Below are positions 33,960 through 42,977 of a DNA stretch of 64,000 nucleotides, in pieces. The position numbers and the translations under genes were made by a program. The stretch's first letter is position 1. Every line of letters starts with the position of its first letter. Source of the stretch: CAYJBH01 sp964368815 (lineage in GTDB: Bacteria > Bacillota > Clostridia > Oscillospirales > Ruminococcaceae); assembly GCA_964368815.1 (NCBI GenBank), contig CAYJDA010000002.1:124001-188000 (forward strand), written 5' to 3'. The notes under the pieces were generated by a model, which worked only from the letters and a program-made list of their open reading frames with translations, was not told where the DNA came from and did not search any database.

Positions 33960-35384
33960 ATGATACCTGCGCTAATTCTGTTAACACTACTTACGGCTAT
34001 TTTTATTGTGATACTGGTACGTGCACTTAGGTTTACACCTTTAAACGAGATGTGTGTAGATGAAATCTCTGCTGAAGTTAATGAGGAAAAAGCAGTTGAA
34101 AATTTTCGTGATATGATCAGATGCAAAACGGTATATAACGAGGGCGATTATTCCGAATTTAAAAAATTTAGAAGCCTTCTTAGCGAGCGTTATCCAAATA
34201 TCACGGCAAACTGTAAAAGACAGCGATTTGATAAAACCGCTGTACTTTATCATTGGTGCGGTAAAAACCCAGAAAACCCAACCGTTTTAATGGCGCATTA
34301 CGATGTTGTTCCGGTACAGCAACCGCAGTGGTCATGTGATGCTTTTTCTGCCGAGCTCATAGATGGATATATATTCGGAAGAGGAACGCTTGATACAAAG
34401 GCAACCTTATGTTCTATAATGGAGGCTGCAGACAAGCTTATTTCGGAGGGTTTTATTCCGGAAAATGATGTTTACATTGCCTTTTCGGGAGACGAAGAAA
34501 TCGCCGGCAATGGACAGCCGACGGTAGTGGAATATTTAAAACAACAAGGAATAAAACCTGCCCTTGTGTTGGACGAGGGAGGTGCGGTTGTTTCGGGTAT
34601 ATTCCCCGGTGTTAAGAAAAAAACCGCACTTATCGGAATATCCGAAAAAGGACAGGTTAATATTAAAATGACGGTGAAATCAAATGGAGGACATGCCTCC
34701 TCGCCGCCGGTTAAGACTCCGATAACCGAGCTCGCAAAGGCGGTAACTGCAATACAAAAACATCCTTTTTATATCAAACTGAACAAGGCCAATCTATCCA
34801 TGTTTGATACTCTTGGCAGGCATTCAAGCTTTGCGTTTAAAATAATATTTGCAAATCTATGGCTATTTGCTCCACTTCTTGACCTTTTCGGACGCTCGGT
34901 TGGTGGAAGTCTAAATGCATTGTTAAGAACCAGCTGTGCTTTTACCGTTATGAGCGGTAGTGAGGCCAACAATGTTATTCCGGCAAAAGCCTCAATAACT
35001 GCTAACCTAAGAATAATGAACGGTGAAACAATACAAACGGTGATGCAACACCTCAAAAAGGTTGTAAATAACAACAATGTTGAATTTGAGGTTATCACAG
35101 GAAATGGCCCCTGCATCATTTCGGACATTGACTCACAAGGGTGGAACAAGGTTTGCAGGGCTGTGAAATCCTGCTGGCCGGAGGCGATAGTTTCTCCTTA
35201 CCTTATGTATGCGGCAAGCGACTCGCGGCATTATGCCGAAATAACCGATAAGATTTACAGGTTTTCCGTTGTTGAAATGACGAAGCAACAGCTCGAAAGC
35301 ATCCATGGTAACGATGAAAAAATCTCGATTGAACAGCTGTGCCTGATGATTAAATTTTATACTAATCTTATAAAAACTTGCTAA
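33960..35384 (+). CDS. M20-family metallopeptidase with N-terminal membrane anchor
   Basis: This 474-residue dizinc hydrolase (PM20D1/carboxypeptidase-S-like) starts with a hydrophobic helix (about 2-22). Metal-site motifs are LMAHYDVVPV, FGRGTLDTKA, FSGDEEIAG and the C-terminal YAASDSRHYAE. The dimerisation domain lies near 230-350. It should cleave small peptides or N-acyl amino acids. It follows two membrane proteins, 12 bp after the second. Its stop codon directly abuts the stop of the convergent DUF4234 gene. Confidence 0.9.
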   Translation: MIPALILLTLLTAIFIVILVRALRFTPLNEMCVDEISAEVNEEKAVENFRDMIRCKTVYNEGDYSEFKKFRSLLSERYPNITANCKRQRFDKTAVLYHWCGKNPENPTVLMAHYDVVPVQQPQWSCDAFSAELIDGYIFGRGTLDTKATLCSIMEAADKLISEGFIPENDVYIAFSGDEEIAGNGQPTVVEYLKQQGIKPALVLDEGGAVVSGIFPGVKKKTALIGISEKGQVNIKMTVKSNGGHASSPPVKTPITELAKAVTAIQKHPFYIKLNKANLSMFDTLGRHSSFAFKIIFANLWLFAPLLDLFGRSVGGSLNALLRTSCAFTVMSGSEANNVIPAKASITANLRIMNGETIQTVMQHLKKVVNNNNVEFEVITGNGPCIISDIDSQGWNKVCRAVKSCWPEAIVSPYLMYAASDSRHYAEITDKIYRFSVVEMTKQQLESIHGNDEKISIEQLCLMIKFYTNLIKTC

Positions 35385-35825
35385 TTAGCCGTAATAATTG
35401 TAGCTTTCACTTAGCTTGTTCATTGAGGTTAGCAGTTTATGCAGGTAGATAAACGGGCCTACAACAATACAGGAACCAAGTACGCTCCATAGCCAATAGT
35501 CGGCAGCACTAAAGCTGTAGTTTGCGTTCCTTCTCGTAAGTTCAGCACCGATTCTGTTGCTGATTTTATGATACCAAACAATATAGCCGATACCAAAGGT
35601 AATCGGTCCGATGATAAATATTAATAACAGGAAATTCATGGTGCGTTTTCCGTCATATCTTCCCGCTATTGTGTTTAGGTCGGTAACTATTCCATAAAAG
35701 GTAATAATTCCGTAAATTCCCAAGGTAATGATGCTAAGTAAAATTATCTTAACTAAATTTCTGTCGGTTCTTAATGGTGATATAGACAAGTTTGGTTGTG
35801 GTGGATAATTGGGTCCCTGTTGCAT
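35385..35825 (-). CDS. DUF4234-domain membrane protein
   Basis: This 146-residue protein has a Pro/Gln-rich cytoplasmic N-terminus (about 1-20) and three or four hydrophobic segments, with TLGIYGIITFYGIV and WYHKISNRIGAELTRR typical of DUF4234. Function is unknown. AAGGAG precedes the ATG. Its stop TAA and that of the M20 gene lie side by side with no spacer and no visible terminator between them. Confidence 0.8.
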   Translation of the reverse strand: MQQGPNYPPQPNLSISPLRTDRNLVKIILLSIITLGIYGIITFYGIVTDLNTIAGRYDGKRTMNFLLLIFIIGPITFGIGYIVWYHKISNRIGAELTRRNANYSFSAADYWLWSVLGSCIVVGPFIYLHKLLTSMNKLSESYNYYG

Positions 35826-35883
35826 AATTCATTCTCCTTTTGTTGTTTTACTAATAATAAAGTACACTCTTTATACCGATATC

Positions 35884-35912
35884 ATTTTACCATTGTTTTG
35901 TAAAGGTATCAA
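35884..35912 (-). promoter_or_regulatory. Sigma-A promoter of the DUF4234 gene
   Basis: On the minus strand TTGATA (35907-35912) and TAAAAT (35884-35889) are 17 bp apart. The leader is about 55 nt. Confidence 0.65.
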
Positions 35913-35997
35913 TTAACATAATAAACAAAAAAATACCATTATTTTTCACATATCATCATTGCCGATAACAGTGAAAATTCACTAGGTCGCATTAATA

Positions 35998-36040
35998 AAC
36001 AACCCCAAACCGTAACTAGTGCACGATTTGGGGTTGTTAG
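35998..36040 (-). terminator. Intrinsic terminator of the rubrerythrin operon
   Basis: The 12-bp stem AACAACCCCAAA / TTTGGGGTTGTT around a 17-nt loop lies 10 bp after the reverse rubrerythrin stop and runs into TTTATT on the minus strand. Confidence 0.75.
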
Positions 36041-36050
36041 GTTAATTAAA

Positions 36051-36596
36051 TTATCCGAAATATCTTGCAAGAAGGCCGGCAAAAGCTTTGCCATGACGTG
36101 CTTCATCACGTGCCATTTCGTGCACTGTGTCATGAATTGCATCCAGGTTTGCAGCCTTGGCACGCTTTGCAAGATCAAACTTGCCTGCTGTTGCACCATT
36201 CTCAGCAGCTACGCGTAGCTCAAGGTTTTTCTTGGTAGAATCGGTAAGAACCTCGCCAAGTAATTCTGCGAACTTAGAAGCATGTTCTGCCTCTTCAAAT
36301 GCAGCTTTTTCCCAGTAAAGTCCGATTTCGGGATAGCCCTCACGGTGTGCTACACGGCTCATAGCTAAGTACATACCAACTTCGGTGCACTCACCTTCAA
36401 AGTTCGCGCGAAGGTCGGCCATTATGTCTTCGCTGGCGCCCTGTGCAACACCTACAAAATGCTCGGCTGCCCAGTTAAGCTCGTTATCATTTTGCTCGTT
36501 AAATTTTTCAGACGGCACCTTACACTGTGGACATGAATCCGGTGCACTGTCTCCAACATGTACATAACCACATACAGAACATACAAATTTTTTCAT
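36051..36596 (-). CDS. Reverse rubrerythrin (NADH-peroxidase component)
   Basis: This 181-residue protein reduces hydrogen peroxide in anaerobes. The order is reversed compared with classical rubrerythrin: a rubredoxin-like FeS4 domain (CSVCGYVHVGDSAPDSCPQC, 5-24) comes first and the diiron four-helix domain second, with ExxH-type ligands in FEEAEHASKF and DEARHGKAF. AGGAGG lies before the ATG. It is 34 bp behind the Rrf2 regulator gene and probably in the same transcript, giving an oxidative-stress unit. Confidence 0.92.
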   Translation of the reverse strand: MKKFVCSVCGYVHVGDSAPDSCPQCKVPSEKFNEQNDNELNWAAEHFVGVAQGASEDIMADLRANFEGECTEVGMYLAMSRVAHREGYPEIGLYWEKAAFEEAEHASKFAELLGEVLTDSTKKNLELRVAAENGATAGKFDLAKRAKAANLDAIHDTVHEMARDEARHGKAFAGLLARYFG

Positions 36597-36630
36597 CTTT
36601 CTTTCCTCCGATTAATTGTTAATTATTTAT

Positions 36631-37029
36631 TTACTCAACATCTTCAATTAAGATTTTATATAAATCCTCCTTGAGTGTATCGTTCACCTTTTGAAATATT
36701 TGCCGTATAGGGCAACATTCCTTATTGTCAACCCTTGTACATCCAAATCCATCGCCGAGACAGTGATTAATTTTTATAGGACCGTCAATAATTTCAATCA
36801 CGTTGCCAAAACTTAATTTCTGCGATGCTATACAAAGTTCATATCCTCCGTTTACACCTTTATATGATTTAACAACTCCTGCCGCACTTAATTTTCTAAG
36901 GATTTTTAATGTGAACCTCAGTGTTACACCACTTTTTTCAGACAGTTCCTTTGCGGATACCACCCTTTTAGCTTTGGTTAGATGATACATTATTCTAATG
37001 GCATAATCTGCTTCATGGGTTATTCTCAT
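36631..37029 (-). CDS. Rrf2-family transcriptional regulator with putative Fe-S cysteines
   Basis: This 132-residue winged-helix protein begins MRITHEADYAIRIMYHLTKA and keeps the Rrf2 recognition part TLRFTLKILRKLSAAGVVKSYKGVNGGYEL. A cysteine cluster near 90-108 (CLGDGFGC ... ECC) could hold an Fe-S cluster, as in IscR, NsrR or RsrR. It probably senses redox, oxygen or iron-sulfur status and controls itself and the reverse rubrerythrin. Two operator-like inverted repeats overlap its promoter. Confidence 0.88.
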   Translation of the reverse strand: MRITHEADYAIRIMYHLTKAKRVVSAKELSEKSGVTLRFTLKILRKLSAAGVVKSYKGVNGGYELCIASQKLSFGNVIEIIDGPIKINHCLGDGFGCTRVDNKECCPIRQIFQKVNDTLKEDLYKILIEDVE

Positions 37030-37056
37030 GGATTGATTTTCCAGGTTGTTAATTTC

Positions 37057-37120
37057 TACTATTTTAGTATACTATTAACAATTGAGTTTGTCAAGTGTTA
37101 TTTTATACTTTTTTAGTATA
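37057..37120 (-). promoter_or_regulatory. rrf2 promoter with two operator-like inverted repeats
   Basis: On the minus strand TTGACA (37089-37094) and TATACT (37066-37071) are 17 bp apart. The -10 lies in an inverted repeat (TACTATTTTAGTA, 37057-37070), and a perfect TATACT-N5-AGTATA repeat (37104-37120) sits just upstream of the -35. The matching sequence of both sites suggests binding by the Rrf2 protein, hence autoregulation. Confidence 0.65.
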
Positions 37121-37177
37121 TTTTATTTTTTGGGTAAAAAACACTTTCTGGTAATGGATTATAGTTGAATTATTATC

Positions 37178-37206
37178 TTGACTTTTCTTGTTTATTAACA
37201 TATAAT
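37178..37206 (+). promoter_or_regulatory. Sigma-A promoter of the DeoR regulator gene
   Basis: TTGACT (37178-37183), a 17-bp spacer and TATAAT (37201-37206). The leader is about 75 nt. Confidence 0.75.
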
Positions 37207-37290
37207 GAAATTGGTATATTTGTGTGTTTTTGTGTGATTGTATGATCGTTCAGCTTTCCGGTGTTACATCGGATTAAAGGAGTGTGAGTA

Positions 37291-38049
37291 ATGTTTCCAA
37301 ATGAGCGTTACGCGTATATATTAAATAAAATTAAGGCGGAAAATTCTGTTACCGTTTCAGAGCTTATTGAAACACTAAACGTCTCTTTTGAAACTGTTCG
37401 TCGAGATTTATTTCGATTAGAAAAAGAGGGCAGACTAAGAAGAGTTCACGGTGGAGCTATATCCAACGCTTCGCCTAATGAATTTCCTCTTTTTAATAAT
37501 CGAATGATGTTAAATAAAAAAAATAAAGATAATTTATCACAAAAGGCGATGAAATATATATCTGAAAATGATATCATTGCAGTAGATTCGGGAAGCACCT
37601 CTGCAAACTTCGCAAATGCACTATTAAATAGTTTTAATGAGCTTACCATAATAACCTACTCTAAAGAAGCGATAGATATTTTATCACAGAATGACGGGTT
37701 TAAGGTTATCTCAACTGGGGGAAGATATCGTGATGCTGAGCGTGCGTTTTATGGAGCTATTGCTTCTTTATCATTAGACAATCTTCAGTTTGAGAAAGCT
37801 TTTATTTTTCCTTCTGCGATTTCCTATGAATATGGAATCCAGGATTTTAACTACGACATAATTGATCTGCAAAAGAAACTAATTAAAAAAGCAAGTCTTA
37901 CCTATATACTGGCCGATAGTACCAAGTTCGAAAAAACCGCAAGCATTACACTGGATAAAGAAATTATCAGATATACTTTAATATCCGATGACGAAATATC
38001 AAAATCCGTTAAAGAAATATACACTAAAAATGGCATTACATTGGTTTAA
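37291..38049 (+). CDS. DeoR/GlpR-family transcriptional regulator
   Basis: This 252-residue repressor has an N-terminal HTH (VSELIETLNVSFETVRRDLFRLEKEGRLRRVHGGA) and a C-terminal sugar-phosphate-sensing domain with SGSTSANFANAL and the closing ADSTKFEKTA segment. Ribosome site AAAGGAG. The inducer should be a phosphorylated sugar. It is 25 bp before the phosphatase-like gene and probably co-transcribed with it. Confidence 0.92.
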   Translation: MFPNERYAYILNKIKAENSVTVSELIETLNVSFETVRRDLFRLEKEGRLRRVHGGAISNASPNEFPLFNNRMMLNKKNKDNLSQKAMKYISENDIIAVDSGSTSANFANALLNSFNELTIITYSKEAIDILSQNDGFKVISTGGRYRDAERAFYGAIASLSLDNLQFEKAFIFPSAISYEYGIQDFNYDIIDLQKKLIKKASLTYILADSTKFEKTASITLDKEIIRYTLISDDEISKSVKEIYTKNGITLV

Positions 38050-38074
38050 CATTGATTAATATGATAGGGGAAAC

Positions 38075-38848
38075 ATGGCTAATAAAGTTGTTCTAATTCT
38101 TGTGGATGGCATGAAGGCTGACTGTGTTTTATCTTGTGAAAATGAGTTTGCTAAAAAATGTGTCAAAAATCATAGCGCAATACTAAATGCACAAACGGTT
38201 ATGCCAAGCGTTACACTTCCTTGCCATATGTCACTTTTTTTAAGTGTACCACCGGTGCGTCACGGGATATTATCCAACACATATGTACCCATGGTACGCC
38301 CTGTTAAATCGCTATTTGACTGTTTGGCTAACCATGATAAAACAAGTGCAATGTTTTATAACTGGGACGAGCTTAGAGATTTAGCACGCCCCGGCAAAAT
38401 AGTGCATAGCTTATTTACCGAGGTTGACCTTGAAGGCAAAACCGATGATGTGTTAACCGAGGCCGCTATCGATTGCATATCGCAAAAGGAGCCGGACTTT
38501 GTATTCCTCTATTTAGGCTGTACCGATCATGTTGGTCATCATTCAGGGTGGGAAAGTGCTGAGTATTTAAGCGCGGTCGATCATGCTTTTAAATGTATTG
38601 AAAAATTATATAACAATATACCGGATAATTACAGCATTATGATTACGGCAGACCATGGAGGACATTTAAGAGGGCATGGCAGCGACTGCCCCGAAGATAT
38701 GACAATTCCCATAATAATGATCTCCGAACGCTTTAGCATCAATGATAGCTCGGACTGTACACCCAATATCGTTGATATAGCTCCAACAATTGCAGATATT
38801 ATCGGCATCCCTCCTGATAAAGATTGGGAAGGCAGGTCTCTTATTTAA
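38075..38848 (+). CDS. Alkaline-phosphatase-superfamily hydrolase (nucleotide pyrophosphatase/phosphodiesterase type)
   Basis: This 257-residue cytoplasmic protein belongs to the type I phosphodiesterase/pyrophosphatase group. Metal and nucleophile motifs are VVLILVDGMKADC (Asp), MPSVTLPCHMS (Thr nucleophile), LYLGCTDHVGHH and TADHGGH. No signal peptide is present, so the substrate is intracellular. It may remove phosphate from a metabolite sensed by the adjacent DeoR regulator, but the substrate is unknown. Confidence 0.82.
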   Translation: MANKVVLILVDGMKADCVLSCENEFAKKCVKNHSAILNAQTVMPSVTLPCHMSLFLSVPPVRHGILSNTYVPMVRPVKSLFDCLANHDKTSAMFYNWDELRDLARPGKIVHSLFTEVDLEGKTDDVLTEAAIDCISQKEPDFVFLYLGCTDHVGHHSGWESAEYLSAVDHAFKCIEKLYNNIPDNYSIMITADHGGHLRGHGSDCPEDMTIPIIMISERFSINDSSDCTPNIVDIAPTIADIIGIPPDKDWEGRSLI

Positions 38849-38937
38849 ACATTTTGCAAAGCAGAAAATAATTGATAAATATAGCTTGGCTCTTTTTTAT
38901 CAGAAAAAATTAAAAATTCACATGGAGTAAGTTCTTT

Positions 38938-40869
38938 ATGGCCTATTATAATTTAGCAGCCGAATATGCTTCATTAGTCATCATTTGTTTAGCTACATTT
39001 AGTTTCTATGTCGACCAGAGTAAAGGCACTACTCGATATGGCGCCTTAAAATGGATGCAGTTTGCTACACTTGCATCAATCGTAGTTACAATAGCTTCGC
39101 TAATTACAGCTGATTTCTTTATGAATTATCCTATATGGGTCGTAGATTTACTAAAATATTTATATTTTTTAACCTCGCCCATAGCTGCACCTATAGCTTT
39201 ATTCTATGGCATTACCTTAACATATCATAAAACATATAAAATTAATTTTTTTAAAAAATATGTTTGGGCTTGGCTACCTTATGCAATCTACTGTGTAATA
39301 ATTTTAACAAACCCAATTCATCGACTTATCTTCACCATATCTCCCACCGAAGGATACATTAGAGGTGAGTATTTCAGAATCACCTATGTTATTGCTCTAT
39401 TATATTTTGGACTTGTTATCTACCTAACCGTTATTAACTTTAAAACACCTCACCGAAAAAGCCTGTTAATAATTTGCTTAAATCTTTTTATAGCAAGTTT
39501 AATTTTCTGTACCCAGCTTTTTTTCCCGCCGCTACAACTTTCGGGGTTGGCAAGTGTTGTAGGTGTTCTTATTATTCAGTTCTATGTTCAAAACGTTTCA
39601 CACAATACCGATGCACTTACAGAACTATATAACCGAGCCACGCTAACCAATTTAATGACGAAATTGTGCAGAACAAAGACGCCCTACTCGCTATTTGTGT
39701 TTAGTATTAGAAATTTTAAAGGTATAAACGAGCGAAATGGACTATTGTTCGGTGACGCTTTGTTAGAAGAAATTGCCTTAAGGTTAAGGGTATCATTACC
39801 GCATAAACTTGTTTTTAGATATTCAGGCGATGAATTTGCAGTATTAATTCCGGAACAAGATAGCCGCTATATAGATGTAACAGAAGAAATTCATGACAAC
39901 CTTGGACATAGCTATGAAGTTGATGGAATACATGTAAATGTAGATTTTATCTATGCTCGCGTGGACTATCCAACGTTTGGAACGAAACTACAGGATATTA
40001 TTTCGTCTGTTGATTATTCGCTTGCCCAGATAAAAAGAGGTGTAGGAAATATTAACTTTTTTTACGATCCGGGCATTTGTGAACAGATGAAACACCGCAA
40101 CTATGTTATAGAGCGCATAAAAACAGCACTTGATACCGATGGCTTTGATGCATATTATCAGCCGATATTTTCCGTTCAAGATAACGATTTTACACTTGCT
40201 GAGGCACTCATTCGGTTCAAACCGGAGCAGGGCGATTTTATTTCACCGGGTGAGTTTATTCCGATAGCCGAAGATACCGGTCTAATAATCAGAATAACAA
40301 AAACTATGTTAGAGTTGGTATGTGCTGACTATAAAAAACTTGTTGATACAATGGGCGAGGATATTAAGCTAAAGGCGATATCCATTAACTTCCCATATGT
40401 AATGTTTATGAAAAACGGCTCTGCCCAGGAAGTTCATGAAATAGTTAAGAGTTATGGGCTATCACCTGAAATGATTAAGATAGAGCTAACCGAACGCACC
40501 TTTGCTACCGATATAGAAAACACATTAAGGATAATGAACGAATTTATCGAGCGTGGTTTTATTTTTGAACTTGACGATTTTGGTGTGGAATATTCAAACT
40601 TTAGTATGTTTTTCAACATACCGATTAGGGTGATTAAATTCGATCGAAGTTTGGTAATTAGTTCAACACAAAATGAGGAACGACGAGACTTTTTCCGTAA
40701 GTTCCTAACAGCTGTAAAGGCATTAGACACCGACATTGAAGTTATTATGGAAGGTGTGGAAAATGATGAAATTAAAGATTTTTTGATTGAATGCGGAAGT
40801 GACTACATTCAGGGGTTCGTTTTCTCAAAACCGCTACCCTTTGATGAATTTAATAAATTTATTTCTTAA
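38938..40869 (+). CDS. 7-TM GGDEF-EAL protein (cyclic-di-GMP turnover)
   Basis: This 643-residue protein has about seven N-terminal membrane helices (1-225), a GGDEF domain (about 235-390) and an EAL domain (about 400-643). The cyclase signature reads SGDEF in FRYSGDEFAVLIPE. The EAL residues look complete: AEALIRF, INFPYV (Asn), IELTER, ELDDFGVEYSNF, IKFDRS and EGVEN, ending YIQGFVFSKPLP. It is therefore probably an active phosphodiesterase; the cyclase half may or may not be active. GGAG lies upstream of the ATG. The membrane part may sense a ligand that is not evident. Confidence 0.9.
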   Translation: MAYYNLAAEYASLVIICLATFSFYVDQSKGTTRYGALKWMQFATLASIVVTIASLITADFFMNYPIWVVDLLKYLYFLTSPIAAPIALFYGITLTYHKTYKINFFKKYVWAWLPYAIYCVIILTNPIHRLIFTISPTEGYIRGEYFRITYVIALLYFGLVIYLTVINFKTPHRKSLLIICLNLFIASLIFCTQLFFPPLQLSGLASVVGVLIIQFYVQNVSHNTDALTELYNRATLTNLMTKLCRTKTPYSLFVFSIRNFKGINERNGLLFGDALLEEIALRLRVSLPHKLVFRYSGDEFAVLIPEQDSRYIDVTEEIHDNLGHSYEVDGIHVNVDFIYARVDYPTFGTKLQDIISSVDYSLAQIKRGVGNINFFYDPGICEQMKHRNYVIERIKTALDTDGFDAYYQPIFSVQDNDFTLAEALIRFKPEQGDFISPGEFIPIAEDTGLIIRITKTMLELVCADYKKLVDTMGEDIKLKAISINFPYVMFMKNGSAQEVHEIVKSYGLSPEMIKIELTERTFATDIENTLRIMNEFIERGFIFELDDFGVEYSNFSMFFNIPIRVIKFDRSLVISSTQNEERRDFFRKFLTAVKALDTDIEVIMEGVENDEIKDFLIECGSDYIQGFVFSKPLPFDEFNKFIS

Positions 40870-40884
40870 ATGTTGCTGTGCTTG

Positions 40885-41745
40885 TTATATCTTATTGCTT
40901 TTTCGATACAGTGATGGTGAACTTTTAACTATCTCTTTAAAGGTTTTATTAAAATGCGCAATATCGTTATAACCTGAGTTTAATGCAATTTCACAGATGT
41001 TTTTTTCGGTTGTGGTGAGTAGTAAGCAGGCGTGACCTATTCTTTTTTCATTTATATACCGACTTAGCGACATATTCATGATATTGTTAAATAACTTTGA
41101 AAAATAATTAGGACTAAGATGAGCCAGTTCTGCCATATGGGTTAATTCTATGTTTTCACAATAATGATTGTCAATATAGGTTACAGCATTTAATAGTTTA
41201 TTGTAGTACCTATGAAACCTTATTGCTTCCTCTGCTGTGTCTTCTGAAAGAACAAACTCTCGATACATAAGGGCGAGAAGATTTAATAACATAGCTTTAA
41301 TAATAAGCTGATATCCATCCTTTTTGGAAATAAATTCATCCTCCATCTCATAAAACAGCTCCTTTGCTTTTTTTACGAAAGGCGTGGAGCTTTTAAAGTG
41401 GTGTTTAAAGTCCTTTTTCCATTCAAAAAAAGTTTTAAGATATTTGTAATCCATGGCGTTTGTATGCTGCCAAACCATTTCAGGGTGAAAAACTATAACC
41501 TTTAAGAGTAAATCTTGTTCGTCGATTGCAATATGATATTCGCAATTGTTAATAACAACAAAGTCGCCAGGAGAGAGATAATAGGTATTTTCTCCTATAA
41601 TATAATGTCCTGTTCCGGAAATTACATAATTTAACTCAAGGCAGTCGTGTGCATGTAAATAGGTGCTTACAGAACCGGCACCATCGAATATATTAAATGG
41701 GAAATCATCGCTTTCAACGTTAATAACATCAACTTGGTATTCCAT
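40885..41745 (-). CDS. AraC-family regulator with cupin sensor domain
   Basis: This 286-residue protein has an N-terminal cupin-like effector domain (SVSTYLHAHDCLELNYVISG, YYLSPGDFVVINNCEYH) and two C-terminal AraC HTH motifs (LTHMAELAHLSPNYFSKLF and the ICEIALNSGYNDIAHFNKTFK signature). It is divergent from the URO-D/sugar ABC operon, which has a promoter with no -35 box, as expected for an activator-dependent target. GGAG precedes the ATG. Confidence 0.92.
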   Translation of the reverse strand: MEYQVDVINVESDDFPFNIFDGAGSVSTYLHAHDCLELNYVISGTGHYIIGENTYYLSPGDFVVINNCEYHIAIDEQDLLLKVIVFHPEMVWQHTNAMDYKYLKTFFEWKKDFKHHFKSSTPFVKKAKELFYEMEDEFISKKDGYQLIIKAMLLNLLALMYREFVLSEDTAEEAIRFHRYYNKLLNAVTYIDNHYCENIELTHMAELAHLSPNYFSKLFNNIMNMSLSRYINEKRIGHACLLLTTTEKNICEIALNSGYNDIAHFNKTFKEIVKSSPSLYRKSNKI

Positions 41746-41777
41746 GCTTTCTCCAAAATTACCTAATTATATTTGTG

Positions 41778-41806
41778 ATTTTACCACAAAAATAATTTTT
41801 TTTCAA
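41778..41806 (-). promoter_or_regulatory. Sigma-A promoter of the AraC regulator gene
   Basis: On the minus strand TTGAAA (41801-41806) and TAAAAT (41778-41783) are 17 bp apart, with about 30 nt of leader. Confidence 0.65.
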
Positions 41807-41868
41807 TAAAAAGTGCAAATATCAGAGTAATAAAAGCAAAGAAAAGTAGAAAATGTGGTGATATAATT

Positions 41869-41877
41869 TTAATAGAT
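41869..41877 (+). promoter_or_regulatory. Extended -10 promoter of the URO-D/sugar ABC operon
   Basis: TGATATAAT supplies an extended -10 (TG at 41869-41870, TATAAT at 41872-41877) without a recognisable -35. This suggests activation by the divergent AraC protein. Confidence 0.55.
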
Positions 41878-41906
41878 TTGCTTTTTCGTATTGATTCGGA
41901 GAAATT

Positions 41907-42977
41907 ATGAAGCAGGAAAGTAGAGACAAAATACTACAAAGAATTAATTATGCGCTAAATGGAGAAGTGTTAGACCGATGCTGTATATCTTTAACTGTTA
42001 ACACTAAAAACAGTGAAATTGTTGCCCCCACATCTCAGGAAGATTTGTTTCATTGGTATAACGACGGGGAGATTGTTTATAAAAGGTTAAAGGAACAAAT
42101 CGACAATACTTATTTTGCCGGCGATGCAATACCATCTTTTTTCCCTTATTTTGGAACAGGAGGACATGCAAAGTATTTAGCCCCGGACTCCTGTATTGAA
42201 TATTCTGATGAAACTATTTGGATGCATCCTGTTTTAGATGATTACGATGATTTTGATTTCTCCTTTGATACTTCAACAAATAAAATATTTTTGCGTGAGC
42301 TTGAAGTACTAAAATATCTTGCCGATAAAAGCAAGGGTGAAATTATGGTTGGAATGCCGGACAACTGCGGTTCCTACGATGCACTTGCGCAGCTTAGAGG
42401 CAACGAAGAGCTGTTGATAGATTTATTAAGCGATCCGGATGCAACGTTAGAGGCTACAAAAAAATTGGTTGATGTATTAGATAAGTCGACAGCTGTTTTT
42501 TTTGATGCTACTAAACATGTTAACGAGGGTGGCGGATTTCACGGCTGGATGAATATGTGGTCTAAAGGTCAACTTTTACAGCTTCAATGCGACCTAAGTG
42601 TTATGATATCTTCTGAAATGTTTGATAATTATATTTTAGAAGAGCTGAAAAAGAGCTGTTCTTTTTTAACTAATGCAATTTATCACCTAGATGGCATGGA
42701 GCAGATAAGACATCTCGATAGCATACTTTCGGTGGACGGAATTGACATGATTCAATGGGTACAGGTAGCAGGGCAGCCTCCGGCAACTGAATTTATACCT
42801 GAGCTAAAAAGAATACAAAATGCCGGAAAAGGCATAACAATAGGTATTAGCAAAAATCAAATAAAACCACTACTTGAAAATCTATCAATACGTGGATTAA
42901 ATTTACTGGTAAACGATGCAAGCTCACCTGAAGAAGCAGATGATATTATGAAATATGTTTCAAAGTTCACCAAATAA
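41907..42977 (+). CDS. Uroporphyrinogen-decarboxylase-family (URO-D/MtaA-like) protein
   Basis: This 356-residue protein has the URO-D TIM-barrel layout, with a C-terminal signature YHLDGMEQIRHLDSIL followed by DMIQWVQVAGQPP. Homologues of this branch occur beside sugar transport genes and are not heme enzymes; no other heme genes are near. It might act on a methylated or carboxylated carbohydrate-derived compound, but this is not shown. GGAG precedes the ATG. It heads an operon with two sugar permeases and a binding protein. Confidence 0.72.
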   Translation: MKQESRDKILQRINYALNGEVLDRCCISLTVNTKNSEIVAPTSQEDLFHWYNDGEIVYKRLKEQIDNTYFAGDAIPSFFPYFGTGGHAKYLAPDSCIEYSDETIWMHPVLDDYDDFDFSFDTSTNKIFLRELEVLKYLADKSKGEIMVGMPDNCGSYDALAQLRGNEELLIDLLSDPDATLEATKKLVDVLDKSTAVFFDATKHVNEGGGFHGWMNMWSKGQLLQLQCDLSVMISSEMFDNYILEELKKSCSFLTNAIYHLDGMEQIRHLDSILSVDGIDMIQWVQVAGQPPATEFIPELKRIQNAGKGITIGISKNQIKPLLENLSIRGLNLLVNDASSPEEADDIMKYVSKFTK

